The translations under genes were made by a program, and so were the position numbers. Of a stretch of 64,000 nucleotides of DNA, positions 51,703-60,625 are shown piece after piece. The stretch spans positions 62,001 to 126,000 of the forward strand of contig CAVPIM010000010.1 of the NCBI GenBank assembly GCA_963704995.1. Direction: 5' to 3'. Position 1 is the stretch's first letter, and each line of letters opens with the position of its first letter. This stretch comes from RYN-230 sp963704995 (GTDB taxonomy: Bacteria > Actinomycetota > Actinomycetes > Streptosporangiales > Streptosporangiaceae). The notes under the pieces are model-generated. The model searched no databases. It saw only the letters and a program-made list of their open reading frames with translations, and was not told where the DNA came from.

Positions 51703-53195
51703 GGTCCCGCGAGCTGATCGACCCGGCCTACACCGAGCAGGCGCGGCAGGTCGCCGACGCCATCCTTTATGAGGGGTACCTGCTCTACCCGTACCGCGCC
51801 TCGGCGCAGAAGAACCAGGAGCGGTTCCAGTTCGGGGTGCTCATGCCCCCGGCCTACCGGGCCGTGGACGAGCACGAGCCGTCTTCCGCCCAGACCGAGT
51901 GCCTCCTGGAGTGCCCGGCCGATGCGAGCATCACGGTCGTGGCCCGCTTCCTGCACCTGCAGCGGCGTACCGTGCTGGCGGGGTCGCCGGAGGCTGGCTT
52001 CCGGCCGGTCGGCTCGCTGCAGGCCGGCGGGATCGAGCACACCCCGTGGGACGAGGCGGCGGAGTGTGAGCAGGAAGCGTCGGCCCCGCTCGCCGAGCTG
52101 CTCGGCGGCGGGACTGAGACCGGGTTTACTGTCCCGGGCGGTACCGGGCACGAGGACCTGGCCGGCCCGGGCGGCGCGCCGGCCGGGCGGCTGGACCGGC
52201 AGCGGGAAACCCTGCACGCGGTGATCCGGATGAGCGCGGAGCGGACGCCCGGCCCGTACGGCGCGCTGCGCGTGCGGGTGGTGCTGGAGAACCGTACCGA
52301 GCCACCGGGGCCGCTGGCCCGCCGGGCGGACGGCCTGCCCTACGCGCTGCTCGCCGCGCACTGCCTGATCGCGGTTCCCGGCGGCCGGTTCCTGTCCATG
52401 ACCGCACCGCCCGAGTGGGCGGCGGCCGAGGTCGGCCGCTGCGTGAATACCGGCACCTGGCCGGTGCTGACCGGGCCGCCGGAGTGCACGGAGCTGATGC
52501 TGTCTTCCCCCGTCATCCTCTACGACCACGCGGAGATCGCCGCGGAGAGCGCCGGGCAGCTATTCGACTCCACCGAGATCGACGAGATCCTCACCCTGCG
52601 CACGATGACCCTGACCGATGCGGAGAAGCGCGAGGCCCGGGCCACCGACCCGCGGGCGGCGGAGTTGCTGGACCGGCTCGACCACCTGCCGCCGGAGATG
52701 ATCGAGCGCATGCACGGCGCGATCCGCTACCTCAATCCGGCGGGAGGGCCGGCCGGGGGCCCGGCCGCGGGGCCGCCCACCGTGCCGGAGTGGACGGAGC
52801 CGCCGCAGGCGCAGGCCGCGGGGCACCCGGGCCAGCCGCGGCCGGACTCCCGGGTGGGCGCCGGCGATCCCGCCGTCGCGGGCCAGGCACCCTGGTGGGA
52901 TCCGGGCGCGGACAGCTCGGTGTCGCCGGAGACCGACCACGTCATGATCGCCGGAGTTCGCGTCGCCCGGGGCAGCCGGGTCCGGATGTGCCCGGGCGCC
53001 CGCCGGGCGGACGCGCAGGATCTCTTCCTGACCGGGCGGATCGCGCAGGTTGAGGCGGTCCTGTTCGACGTGGACGGCCACGCCCACCTGGCGCTGCTGC
53101 CCGACGACGACCCGGACGCGGACATCCAGCGCGGCCAGGGCCGTTTCCTGTACTTCGCGCCTGACGAGGTCGAGCCCCTGGGGGTTTCCGACTAG
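51699..53195 (+). CDS. Conserved hydrogenase-operon protein of unknown function
   Basis: A 498-residue protein whose GTG 51699 overlaps the DUF6084-like stop (GTGA). The N-terminal part (ADAILYEGYLLYPYRASAQKN, FQFGVLMPPAYR) and a middle domain (RTMTLTDAEKREARATDPRAAELLDRL) are followed by a Pro/Ala-rich linker and a small C-terminal domain (VRMCPGARRADAQDLFLTGR, HLALLPDDDPDADIQRGQGR). The C-terminal piece looks like a metal-binding or nucleotide-like module but I cannot name it. It is intact and in an operon with the hydrogenase genes, so it probably serves assembly or electron transfer. Confidence 0.65.
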   Translation: MRSRELIDPAYTEQARQVADAILYEGYLLYPYRASAQKNQERFQFGVLMPPAYRAVDEHEPSSAQTECLLECPADASITVVARFLHLQRRTVLAGSPEAGFRPVGSLQAGGIEHTPWDEAAECEQEASAPLAELLGGGTETGFTVPGGTGHEDLAGPGGAPAGRLDRQRETLHAVIRMSAERTPGPYGALRVRVVLENRTEPPGPLARRADGLPYALLAAHCLIAVPGGRFLSMTAPPEWAAAEVGRCVNTGTWPVLTGPPECTELMLSSPVILYDHAEIAAESAGQLFDSTEIDEILTLRTMTLTDAEKREARATDPRAAELLDRLDHLPPEMIERMHGAIRYLNPAGGPAGGPAAGPPTVPEWTEPPQAQAAGHPGQPRPDSRVGAGDPAVAGQAPWWDPGADSSVSPETDHVMIAGVRVARGSRVRMCPGARRADAQDLFLTGRIAQVEAVLFDVDGHAHLALLPDDDPDADIQRGQGRFLYFAPDEVEPLGVSD

Positions 53196-53230
53196 CACGT
53201 CCCGCACCATCTCGCAGAGGAGGACCACCA

Positions 53231-53335
53231 ATGGTTGGCAGGCTCATCAAGGCGGTGGTGGTGGCCGCAGTGCTCGCCGCCGTCATCCAGTCCCTTCCCG
53301 ACATCAAGCGCTACCTGGAACTTCGCCAGATGTAG
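53231..53335 (+). CDS. 34-residue hydrophobic small protein (DUF6893-like)
   Basis: ATG 53231 encodes 34 residues: a short hydrophobic helix rich in Val/Ala (about 7-20), then IKRYLELRQM, a basic amphipathic end. A GAGGAGGACC ribosome site is 6 bp upstream. It matches the small DUF6893 proteins seen downstream of group 1h hydrogenase genes, as I recall. It may tether the hydrogenase to the membrane. Missed by most gene finders because of its size. Confidence 0.6.
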   Translation: MVGRLIKAVVVAAVLAAVIQSLPDIKRYLELRQM

Positions 53336-53395
53336 CGCACCCCGGACTGGTCTTTCCGGTCCGGCCAGGCAGCTCTACGCAAGGCAGGCAGAACT

Positions 53396-53656
53396 ATGGA
53401 AACCATCATCGGGTTCGTCGCCGGCTACCTGACCGGCATCAGCCAGGGCCGCGAGGGCATGGAGCGGGCGCGCACCTCCCTGCAGGCGATCAGGACGTCA
53501 CCTGAAGTACGCCGCATGGTCGCGGACGGGGTGGGCCTGGCCCAGGTCGTGCTCGGCCGGGTGGCGAAGGGCGGGCTGAGCGGGGCCATCGCCGGGGTGA
53601 GTGAGCTGATCACGGGCAGCGCCCCGGCCGGCCGGGACGACCGCCGCGCCGCCTGA
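53396..53656 (+). CDS. 86-residue small protein of the hydrogenase operon
   Basis: ATG 53396 encodes METIIGFVAGYLTGISQGRE followed by a helical stretch (RTSLQAIRTSPEVRRMVADG) and a second hydrophobic part (GGLSGAIAGVSELI). It lies 60 bp after the 34-residue protein gene and is on the same strand. A GGAAGGC-like site precedes it. It looks like a short membrane-associated protein, perhaps an anchor for the complex. No family assigned. Confidence 0.5.
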   Translation: METIIGFVAGYLTGISQGREGMERARTSLQAIRTSPEVRRMVADGVGLAQVVLGRVAKGGLSGAIAGVSELITGSAPAGRDDRRAA

Positions 53657-53736
53657 ACGACCCCCGTCCGGGCGGCATCCGCCCCGGGCAGGTCACGGGG
53701 GTGCGCTCAGGGCGTGAGCGTGCCCCCGGCGGGCGG

Positions 53737-53805
53737 GTAACGCTTGAGTAACGTTGTGTGAGCCTTTAATTACTAGCGGTCACTAGAGCGAATACTAAGC
53801 GTTAC
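53737..53805. promoter_or_regulatory. GTAACG boxes upstream of Tat-signal and DUF4331 genes
   Basis: GTAACG occurs at 53737 and 53748 in direct orientation, and its complement CGTTAC at 53800-53805. The outer copies extend to GTAACGCTT/AAGCGTTAC, a 9-base inverted repeat spanning 69 bp with an AT-rich centre. It probably marks a promoter with multiple regulator sites. The 250-bp gap (53657-53907) holds no gene that I can support. Confidence 0.45.
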
Positions 53806-53907
53806 GCGCGGCGGCGTGGTGCGAGTGAGCAACCCGTACCGGGCCCGCCGCAGGCCGCCGGCTCGCCGCTGTCCGCGACGGGCCACTCCGTGCCCGGGGG
53901 GACGATC

Positions 53908-54273
53908 ATGGCTGGACCTCATCGCGACGAGACGCCGGAAACGGGACGCCCGGATGGCCAGCGCGCTCCGGTGTCCCGCCGGGCCATGCTCCGTACCGCC
54001 GCCGGCGCCAGCGCAGCGGGCCTGGTGGCGGGCAGCGCCCTCGCCAGCACCCGGCCGGCTGCGGCGGCCGCCCGGCCGGGCCGGTCCCGCCCGGCCGGCG
54101 GGCACCCGGCCCGGCCGGCCAGCCCGGCCGCGACCGCGGACCGCGCCGCCGGGCCACTGGTGATCCACGTGCGCGACGCGGATACCGGCGAGATGGACAT
54201 CTTCGCGGGAACGACGCGCACCCGGCTGCGCGATCCGGCCCTGGCCGCCCGCCTGGCCCGGGCGGGCCGCTGA
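53908..54273 (+). CDS. Tat-secreted small protein
   Basis: A 121-residue protein starting at ATG 53908; ATG 53890 gives a longer form. A Tat signal (SRRAMLRTAAGASAAGLVAG) lies at residues about 23-45, followed by an Ala/Pro/Arg-rich linker. A short C-terminal domain (VIHVRDADTGEMDIFAGTTR) is conserved-looking but unnamed. It precedes the DUF4331 gene by 85 bp. It may be the periplasmic or cell-wall partner of that protein (inference from position). Confidence 0.6.
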   Translation: MAGPHRDETPETGRPDGQRAPVSRRAMLRTAAGASAAGLVAGSALASTRPAAAAARPGRSRPAGGHPARPASPAATADRAAGPLVIHVRDADTGEMDIFAGTTRTRLRDPALAARLARAGR

Positions 54274-54358
54274 CACCACCCGCTGATCCACCGCCGCTGA
54301 CCGGCCCCTGACTGGGTGCCGCCCGGCCAGCCCCACCGACGAGCTGTGAGGTAAATCC

Positions 54359-55744
54359 ATGTCATCGCACCGCGAGGCGCCGGAGATCTCCAAGGATCCG
54401 GTCGCGGACAGCACCGATGTCTACGCGTTCGTCAGTCCTGACCGGCCATCCACGGTCACGCTGATCGCCAACTACATCCCGTTGCAGGAGCCTGCGGGCG
54501 GGCCGAACTTCTACGAGTTCGGTGACGACGTGCTCTACGAGATCCATGTCGACACCGACGGCGACGGCCAGGCTGACATCACCTACCAGTTCCAGTTCAG
54601 CACCGCGCTGCGGAACCCGGACACGTTCCTCTACAACACCGGCCCGATCAGGTCGCTGGACAGCCCGAACTGGAACAGCCGGCAGTTCTACAGCGTCACC
54701 CGGGTCGGGGGCGGGATCTCCCAGCCGATGGGCAGCGGCCTGGCCTGCCCGCCGTGCAACATCGGGCCGCTGTCCACCCCGCGGTACGCCACCCTGGCCG
54801 CCAGCGCCGTGCACTCCCTGCCCGGTGGCGTTCGGGTCTTCGCGGGCCAGCGCGCCGAGGGGTTCTACGTGGACCTGGGGTCGATCTTCGACCTCGCCAC
54901 CCTGCGGCCCTTCCAGCAACTGCACGCCAAGTACGGGATGCACGTGTTCGCCAAGCCCGCGCCCGGGGTGAATACCACCAACGAGCTGAACGTGCATTCC
55001 ATCGCGATCCAGGTGCCGATCGCCGAGCTGACCGGCTCCCGGTCACGGGACGAGAGCGACCCGCGGGCGGTCATCGGCGTGTGGACCAGCGCCAGCCGGC
55101 GGCACGTCCAGCTCTGGGACGCCGACCAGGGCGTCAGCACCTGGAGCGGCCCGTACCGGCAGGTGTCGCGGCTCGGCAACCCGCTCGTCAACGAGGTGCT
55201 CATCCCGCTCGGGAAGAAAGACTTCTGGAACACCCAGCCGCCGGTCTACGACGAGATGTTCGCGTCCTACGTCGCCCACCCCGAGCTGGCCGCGCTGCTG
55301 CCCGCCCTGTACCCGGGAGTGTTCCCGCACCTGGCGGCGCTGGACAAGTCAGGCAAGCCCCGCGCCGACCTGGAGGCCATCCTGCTGACCGGGATCCCGG
55401 CCGGCCTGATCAAGGGATTCCAGAACCACACCGGGCCGGTGCTGGCCGACATGCTCCGGCTCAACACCGCCATCAAGCCCGCGCGCAAGCCGAACATCCT
55501 CGGGGTACTCGGGGGCGACCTGGCCGGCTACCCGAACGGCCGCCGGGTCTTCGACGATGTGGTGACCATCGAGCTGCGGGCTATCGCCGGGCTCACCTAC
55601 CCGCTGGTCTCCCCGGGCTACAAGCCCGACGCGGCGGCCGGCGTGATCACCGACGGGCTCACCCCCCAGGACGTGAAGAAGCCGTACCTGAGCACCTTCC
55701 CGTACCTGGGCGTGCCCTACGGCGGTTACTACAACCCGTCCTGA
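54359..55744 (+). CDS. DUF4331 family protein
   Basis: A 461-residue protein beginning MSSHREAPEISKDPVADSTD, the typical DUF4331 start, with DVYAFVSPDRPSTVTLIANY. The repeated extended-strand segments (NFYEFGDDVLYEIHVDTDG, ITYQFQFSTAL, LNVHSIAIQVPIAEL) and the C-terminal PYGGYYNPS belong to the same family. It has no signal peptide, although many relatives are secreted. Function unknown. Preceded by TGAGGTAAATCC at the ribosome site. It may follow the Tat-signal gene in the same transcript. Confidence 0.85.
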   Translation: MSSHREAPEISKDPVADSTDVYAFVSPDRPSTVTLIANYIPLQEPAGGPNFYEFGDDVLYEIHVDTDGDGQADITYQFQFSTALRNPDTFLYNTGPIRSLDSPNWNSRQFYSVTRVGGGISQPMGSGLACPPCNIGPLSTPRYATLAASAVHSLPGGVRVFAGQRAEGFYVDLGSIFDLATLRPFQQLHAKYGMHVFAKPAPGVNTTNELNVHSIAIQVPIAELTGSRSRDESDPRAVIGVWTSASRRHVQLWDADQGVSTWSGPYRQVSRLGNPLVNEVLIPLGKKDFWNTQPPVYDEMFASYVAHPELAALLPALYPGVFPHLAALDKSGKPRADLEAILLTGIPAGLIKGFQNHTGPVLADMLRLNTAIKPARKPNILGVLGGDLAGYPNGRRVFDDVVTIELRAIAGLTYPLVSPGYKPDAAAGVITDGLTPQDVKKPYLSTFPYLGVPYGGYYNPS

Positions 55745-55753
55745 GGCGCGGTC

Positions 55754-56074
55754 ATGGCTGAAACCAGCTCCGGCCCCACGGGCCCGGGGAGCGTGCTGCT
55801 CGACATCGGCGGCGACGTGGGTGCGCTGATCATCATCACGCCGGCCCGGATGGCCGGCGAGGAGATCCACATCAGCCCGCTGCGCGACCTGACCGGGCGC
55901 ACGCACGCCCTCGTCCGGGAACGGCGGCTCGGGCCGGCCTCCTGCCACGCGGCCGTATACCCCGCCCTGCAGGCGGGGGAGTACACGATCTGGCGCGACG
56001 CGGGGAGCCCGGCCGGGACCGTCCGCATCGACGGCGGGGCCGCGACCAGCTACCGCTGGGCGGACCCGGGCTGA
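55754..56074 (+). CDS. Conserved hypothetical protein, 106 residues
   Basis: A small soluble protein, 10 bp after the DUF4331 gene. It begins with GSVLLDIGGDVGALIIITPA and has a HISPLRDLTGRTHALVRER segment and a final beta-rich part (AAVYPALQAGEYTIWRDAG). Similar small proteins exist in actinobacteria without a known role; some are annotated as phospholipases without evidence. Close spacing suggests co-transcription with the DUF4331 gene. Confidence 0.6.
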   Translation: MAETSSGPTGPGSVLLDIGGDVGALIIITPARMAGEEIHISPLRDLTGRTHALVRERRLGPASCHAAVYPALQAGEYTIWRDAGSPAGTVRIDGGAATSYRWADPG

Positions 56075-56135
56075 CCCGCCGCCGCCGGGCGGCGGCCCGC
56101 AGGGGATGCGCCGGTGTGCCTGATCCCGGCGCGTT

Positions 56136-58127
56136 TTGGCACGATTACCTGGTGAACCGTTCCCAGACGATGCTGGCCGGCTCCCGGTGAGGAAGCCGGC
56201 CAGGCTTGCCGCCGCGACCGCCGCGACCGCCGCGACCGCCGTCCCGCCGTGGCTCGCCGAGGTGGTCCGGCCGGTACCGGCCCCGGTGCCGTGGCCAGCC
56301 GTGCTCCGCGCCGCGTTCGCCGTCTGCGGGCCGCTCGCCCTGGGCTATGCCCTGGGGAACCAGGCGGCGGGCCTGCTGGGCGCGATGGGCGGCCTGCTGG
56401 GCACGGTGGTGGACCGGGGCGGCCCCTACCGCGTGCGGATCCGGCGGATGGCCACGGCCGGCGTTTTCGGCGGCGCGGCCGGGCTCCTGCTCGGCGAGCT
56501 GGTGCACGGCCGGGGCTGGGTCGCGGTCGCCGCGCTGGTCCTGGTGGCCGGGATCTCGGCGCTGATGACCGCGGCCGGGGCCACGCTCGCCATTACCGGC
56601 CTCCAGCTGCTGGTGTACACCATTCTCGGCACCGGCCCGCTCGGGGCGCTGCGGCCCTGGTGGTGGCCACCGCTGCTGATGCTCGGCGGCGTGGGATGGG
56701 CGGTGGCGCTGCTGGTGCCCGGGTGGCTCGCCGCGCCGCACGCCCCGGAGCAGCGCAGCACCGCCGCCGTGTACCGCGCCCTCGCCGACCTGCTGAAGGC
56801 CGCCGGCACGCCGGAGTTCCCGGCGGCCCATCAGGCGGTCGTCACCGCGCTGAACCAGGCCTGGGACGATCTCTCCTCCCGCCGGGCGCGGACCAGCGGC
56901 CGCGATCCGGAACTGAACCGGATCGCCGCGCTGCTCCGCCAGACCCACCCGCTGACCGAGGCCGCGGTCACCCTGGTGCACGAGGGCGCGAAGGCGCCCC
57001 CGGACCTCATCGCGACGATCGGCGCGATCGCCGACGCCATCGAGTACGGCACGCCGGTGACCTCAGTCCGGCCGCCCGGCGGCCCGGCGCCAGGCAGCCG
57101 GGCGCTGGCCGGCGCCGTGGCGGGCGCGGCGGACCTGGTGACGGGGAAACGGCCCGCCGAGGGCCGGGCCGCGCCGGCCCGGCCACCCCTGCGGGAGCGG
57201 GTCCGGGACTCACTCGCGCAGACGGTGGGCGGCTATCTCACCCGCCTCTTCGCGCTCCGGCTGATGCTGGCCGTCGGCGTGGCCACCCTGGTCAGCGAGG
57301 CGCTCCCGATCCAGCGTTCCTACTGGGTCGTGCTGACCGTCGCGATCGTCCTGCGCCCGGACTTCGGCTCGGTGTTCGCCCGGGCGCTGCAGCGGGGGAT
57401 CGGCACCATGGTCGGCGCGGTGCTCGGCGCGATCATCCTCATCGTCATCCCGGCGGGCCCGCTGCTGCTGATCCCGCTGGCGGTGTTCGCCGGGCTGCTG
57501 CCCTACGGCCGGGACCGCAACTGGGGGCTGTTCAGCACGTTCCTGACGCCGCTGGTCGTCATCCTGATCGACCTGCTGCATGCGGCCGGCTGGCCGCTCG
57601 CCCTGGACCGGCTGATCGACACCGCGCTCGGCTGCGCCATCGTGCTCCTGGTCGGGTACGCCCCCTGGCCCTCGAGCTGGCATGCCCACCTGCCGGAACA
57701 GCTGGCCATCGCGCTCGATAGTGTGGCCCGTTACACGGAGCAGGCCCTCCCGGGCCAGCCAGGCCGGTCGGTGCTGCGCCGCCGGTCCTACCGAGCCCTA
57801 TCCGACCTGCGCACGGAGTTTCAGCGGACGATGGCAGAGCCCCCCTCGGTGAGCAGGCGGGCGGCCCGGCTGTGGCCCGCCGTCGCCGCCCTGGAGCAGG
57901 TCACGGACACCGTGACCGCGACCGCCGTGCGCGGCGACGTCACGGGCCAGCGTCCCGGACCGCGCGACACCGGGCAGCTGGCCGCCGCCCTGCGGGCCAT
58001 GGCCCGCAGCGTGCGGGAAGGGCAGCTTCCCGCGGACCTGCCCCTGCCGCGCGGCGGCGCGGCCGGCGAGCTGGCCGAACGCGTCGCCGGCCTGCGGCGT
58101 GCGATCACCGGCGAGTACGCCGCGTAG
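56136..58127 (+). CDS. FUSC-family membrane protein
   Basis: A long membrane protein with two sets of about five or six helices (about 50-195 and 365-510). The second set (AVGVATLVSEALPIQRSYWV, LTVAIVLRPDFGSVFARALQ) is the FUSC core of aromatic-acid-type exporters. The stretch between them and the C-terminus are soluble. TTG 56136 opens the longest frame, and GTG 56190 (VRKPARLAAAT) is an equally plausible start, so the first 18 residues are uncertain. Substrate unknown. Confidence 0.78.
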   Translation: MARLPGEPFPDDAGRLPVRKPARLAAATAATAATAVPPWLAEVVRPVPAPVPWPAVLRAAFAVCGPLALGYALGNQAAGLLGAMGGLLGTVVDRGGPYRVRIRRMATAGVFGGAAGLLLGELVHGRGWVAVAALVLVAGISALMTAAGATLAITGLQLLVYTILGTGPLGALRPWWWPPLLMLGGVGWAVALLVPGWLAAPHAPEQRSTAAVYRALADLLKAAGTPEFPAAHQAVVTALNQAWDDLSSRRARTSGRDPELNRIAALLRQTHPLTEAAVTLVHEGAKAPPDLIATIGAIADAIEYGTPVTSVRPPGGPAPGSRALAGAVAGAADLVTGKRPAEGRAAPARPPLRERVRDSLAQTVGGYLTRLFALRLMLAVGVATLVSEALPIQRSYWVVLTVAIVLRPDFGSVFARALQRGIGTMVGAVLGAIILIVIPAGPLLLIPLAVFAGLLPYGRDRNWGLFSTFLTPLVVILIDLLHAAGWPLALDRLIDTALGCAIVLLVGYAPWPSSWHAHLPEQLAIALDSVARYTEQALPGQPGRSVLRRRSYRALSDLRTEFQRTMAEPPSVSRRAARLWPAVAALEQVTDTVTATAVRGDVTGQRPGPRDTGQLAAALRAMARSVREGQLPADLPLPRGGAAGELAERVAGLRRAITGEYAA

Positions 58128-58137
58128 GGGCCTGATC

Positions 58138-58893
58138 ATGGCTAAGGACTGGCGCTCAGGCGCCCGGGACCTGCTGGTCGTCCTGCTCACCGTGACCACC
58201 GGCGGGGTCGACGCGGCCGCGTTCCTGCACCTGGGTCACGTGTTCAGCAGCGTGATCACCGGGACCCTGGTGCTGCTGGGCATCGCGGCTGGTACCCACG
58301 AGGGGGCGCTGGCGGAAAACTGCGCGGTCGCCCTGGTCAGCTACGTGGCCGGGGTGGCCGTGGGAGCACCCCTGTCGGCCCGGCGGACGGGCCGCTGGCT
58401 GGCAGGCTGGCGGGGCCGCCGCTCGCACGCGGTGATCGCGCAGCGCCAGATCTGGCCGTCGTGGCTCACGGTGGCACTCGGCCTGGAGTTCTGCGTGCTC
58501 GTGGTGTTCTGCGTGGGCTGGGAACTATCCCGCGGCCACCCGTCCGGGACGGGTGAGCAGATGCTGCTGGCCAACGCGGGCATCGCCATGGGCATCCAGG
58601 CGGCCACCGTCCGCCACCTGGGCGAGATATCCACCACGTACCTGACCGGCACGATGACCGGCGTGGTCTCGGCGCTGGTCACCGGGCGGAAACCCCAGGG
58701 ACTGGAGCGCAGCCTGGGCATCTTCGCCGCCGTGATCGTGGGGGCCTGTGCCTCCGCCCTGGTCACGGCCTCCGTGCCCGCGCTGCTCCCGGTCGTGCTG
58801 CTGGTCCCGCTGGCCCTGGTCGTGTGGTTCGCCTCAGCCCGGTTCGGGCCCCGGCCGGGCTGGCAGGATCCGGACCAGGCCGCCAGCGGGTGA
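58138..58893 (+). CDS. DUF1275 (YoaK-like) membrane protein
   Basis: A 251-residue protein with about six hydrophobic helices. The N-terminal region LLVVLLTVTTGGVDAAAFLH, the FSSVITGTLVLLG block and the MGIQAATVRHLGEISTTYLT motif are characteristic of DUF1275. ATG 58138 lies 10 bp after the FUSC gene stop, so the two may be co-transcribed. Function unknown; a transport role is plausible. It converges on the next gene with only 6 bp between. Confidence 0.82.
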   Translation: MAKDWRSGARDLLVVLLTVTTGGVDAAAFLHLGHVFSSVITGTLVLLGIAAGTHEGALAENCAVALVSYVAGVAVGAPLSARRTGRWLAGWRGRRSHAVIAQRQIWPSWLTVALGLEFCVLVVFCVGWELSRGHPSGTGEQMLLANAGIAMGIQAATVRHLGEISTTYLTGTMTGVVSALVTGRKPQGLERSLGIFAAVIVGACASALVTASVPALLPVVLLVPLALVVWFASARFGPRPGWQDPDQAASG

Positions 58894-58899
58894 GCTGGC

Positions 58900-60486
58900 T
58901 CAGCCTGCGGACGCCCGGTCCTTCCGCTGCCCCCCGGGGCGGGCCGGCCCGGGCACGCAGGCCGGCGGGCGGGCCTGGCCGGGCACCTGCCCCGGGGCGC
59001 GCGGGCGCCGGTCCGCGGCATACCCGATGATCACCGTCACGCCCAGTGCCCCGGCCGGGACCAGGGTGACCAGGGCCGGGAGCTGGTAGCGCCAGCTGAA
59101 CTCGAAGAGGTCCGACGCGAGCAGCACCGCCGCCGCGCTGAGGAAAGTGAGCAGGCAGGCAGTGGCCGTGGCCCGCCGCGCCGGGGAGGCCCGGCGGCGC
59201 AGCACGCCTATGCTGCCGGCCAGCCCGGCCGCCGCCGTGACCAGGAACAGGGGCCCGGGGGTGTAGCCGCCCCCCAGCTGGTACGCGCGCAGGAACCCGG
59301 CCAGTCCCGTGTTCACCCTCGGCTGGTCGCGCAGGCGCCGCCCCTTCGCGATCACCTTTACCTTGCCCGCGGGGTTGAGCTGGGCGAACCGCAGATGGCC
59401 GTGCGCATCGGTGATGTAGGGCGGGTACAGCGGGAAGGCCCGCTGGAACTGCCAGCGGGTGACAGATGTGTCGCCGGGGAAGGTGACCCGCGCCGCGGCG
59501 AAGAGCTTGATCGCGTCCTTGCTGATCGCGCTGGCCACCCGCAGGGGCTGCTGCTCGAACACGCGGCGGCTGAAGCTGGCGGCCATCGGCACGTGATGCA
59601 TCCCCGGCGGGGGGGCCACGTACTTGATCGGGGACGTGGCCCCGTGGTCCAGCCAGTCCGGGCCGCGGGCCTGCTGGGACGGGGAGGGGCAGAGCGCGCG
59701 CTCGTACGGGGGCAGCGTCAGCGTGGCACAGTCGGCGGCGGCCGCGGCCCGGCCGTAGATCGTCCCCGCCGCGTACGGGGCGAGCGAGAAATGCTTGATG
59801 GCCACGTAATTCCGGAAGCTGATGACCAGGATCGGCAGCGCGAACGCGGCGCCCAGGGCGGCGGCCTTGATCAGCTTGCCGCGCCATCCCGGGACGGCGA
59901 TGAGCACGTATACGAGCGCGGGCAGGATGAGGATCTCGCCGACCTGGCGGACCGTGGCCGAGGCGCCCAGCGCCAGGCCCGCGGCCAGCACCATCGCGGC
60001 CCGGGGGCGCGGCAGCCAGAGCAGGCCGACCAGTCCCGCGACGATCAGGGCCTCGAACGCGGTATCCGGCATGATCGACTGCTCGATCTGCAGCTGGTAG
60101 GCATCCAGCAGAATGGGCGCGGTGGCCAGGGCGGCCAGCCAGCGCGGCACGCCGCGGCGGCGCAGGATCAGGTACAGCGCCACGGCCATGGCCAGGCCGG
60201 CCAGGTGCTGCACCGCCACCACCATGGGCAGGGTGCCGGCCCGCAGGAAGACGTTCAGGGCCAGCTGGTAGCCGGGCGGATCGTTCCCGGCGTACGCCCC
60301 GAACAGGTACTTGATCGAGTCGATGAACAGCAGGGCGGGCTGGTAGGCCAGCTGGGTGAGGACCCGCAGCGCCAGCCCGGCGGCCAGCAGGATGGCCAGC
60401 AGCCAATTCCGCCGCACCATCGACGCCAGGCCCGCCCCAGACATGATCGGCGTCGTCCCGCCTGAGGCGACTCGCGCAGCTGCCAT
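58900..60486 (-). CDS. Polytopic membrane protein, GT-C glycosyltransferase-like
   Basis: A 528-residue protein with about 10-11 hydrophobic helices. It starts with NWLLAILLAAGLALRVLTQ and has an early acidic site in FIDSIKYLFGAYAGNDPPGY, a layout used by lipid-linked-sugar (GT-C) glycosyltransferases. A large hydrophilic loop (about 250-400) and a basic C-terminus follow. ATG 60486 was kept, although ATG 60444 lies closer to the first helix. It is isolated on its strand. Assignment as a glycosyltransferase is inference. Confidence 0.65.
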   Translation of the reverse strand: MAAARVASGGTTPIMSGAGLASMVRRNWLLAILLAAGLALRVLTQLAYQPALLFIDSIKYLFGAYAGNDPPGYQLALNVFLRAGTLPMVVAVQHLAGLAMAVALYLILRRRGVPRWLAALATAPILLDAYQLQIEQSIMPDTAFEALIVAGLVGLLWLPRPRAAMVLAAGLALGASATVRQVGEILILPALVYVLIAVPGWRGKLIKAAALGAAFALPILVISFRNYVAIKHFSLAPYAAGTIYGRAAAAADCATLTLPPYERALCPSPSQQARGPDWLDHGATSPIKYVAPPPGMHHVPMAASFSRRVFEQQPLRVASAISKDAIKLFAAARVTFPGDTSVTRWQFQRAFPLYPPYITDAHGHLRFAQLNPAGKVKVIAKGRRLRDQPRVNTGLAGFLRAYQLGGGYTPGPLFLVTAAAGLAGSIGVLRRRASPARRATATACLLTFLSAAAVLLASDLFEFSWRYQLPALVTLVPAGALGVTVIIGYAADRRPRAPGQVPGQARPPACVPGPARPGGQRKDRASAG

Positions 60487-60625
60487 GGCCCCCCCGGAAG
60501 CTCTTCGTAAGCATAACGGAACTCATCGTCATGCTGGGCGGCAGCCTAGCGCCCCTCCCGGCGGCGCACCGCCCGGTACCGCGCCGCGTGCCCGAGATGC
60601 CGCGGCTGCTCAATAGGCTGGGAGG

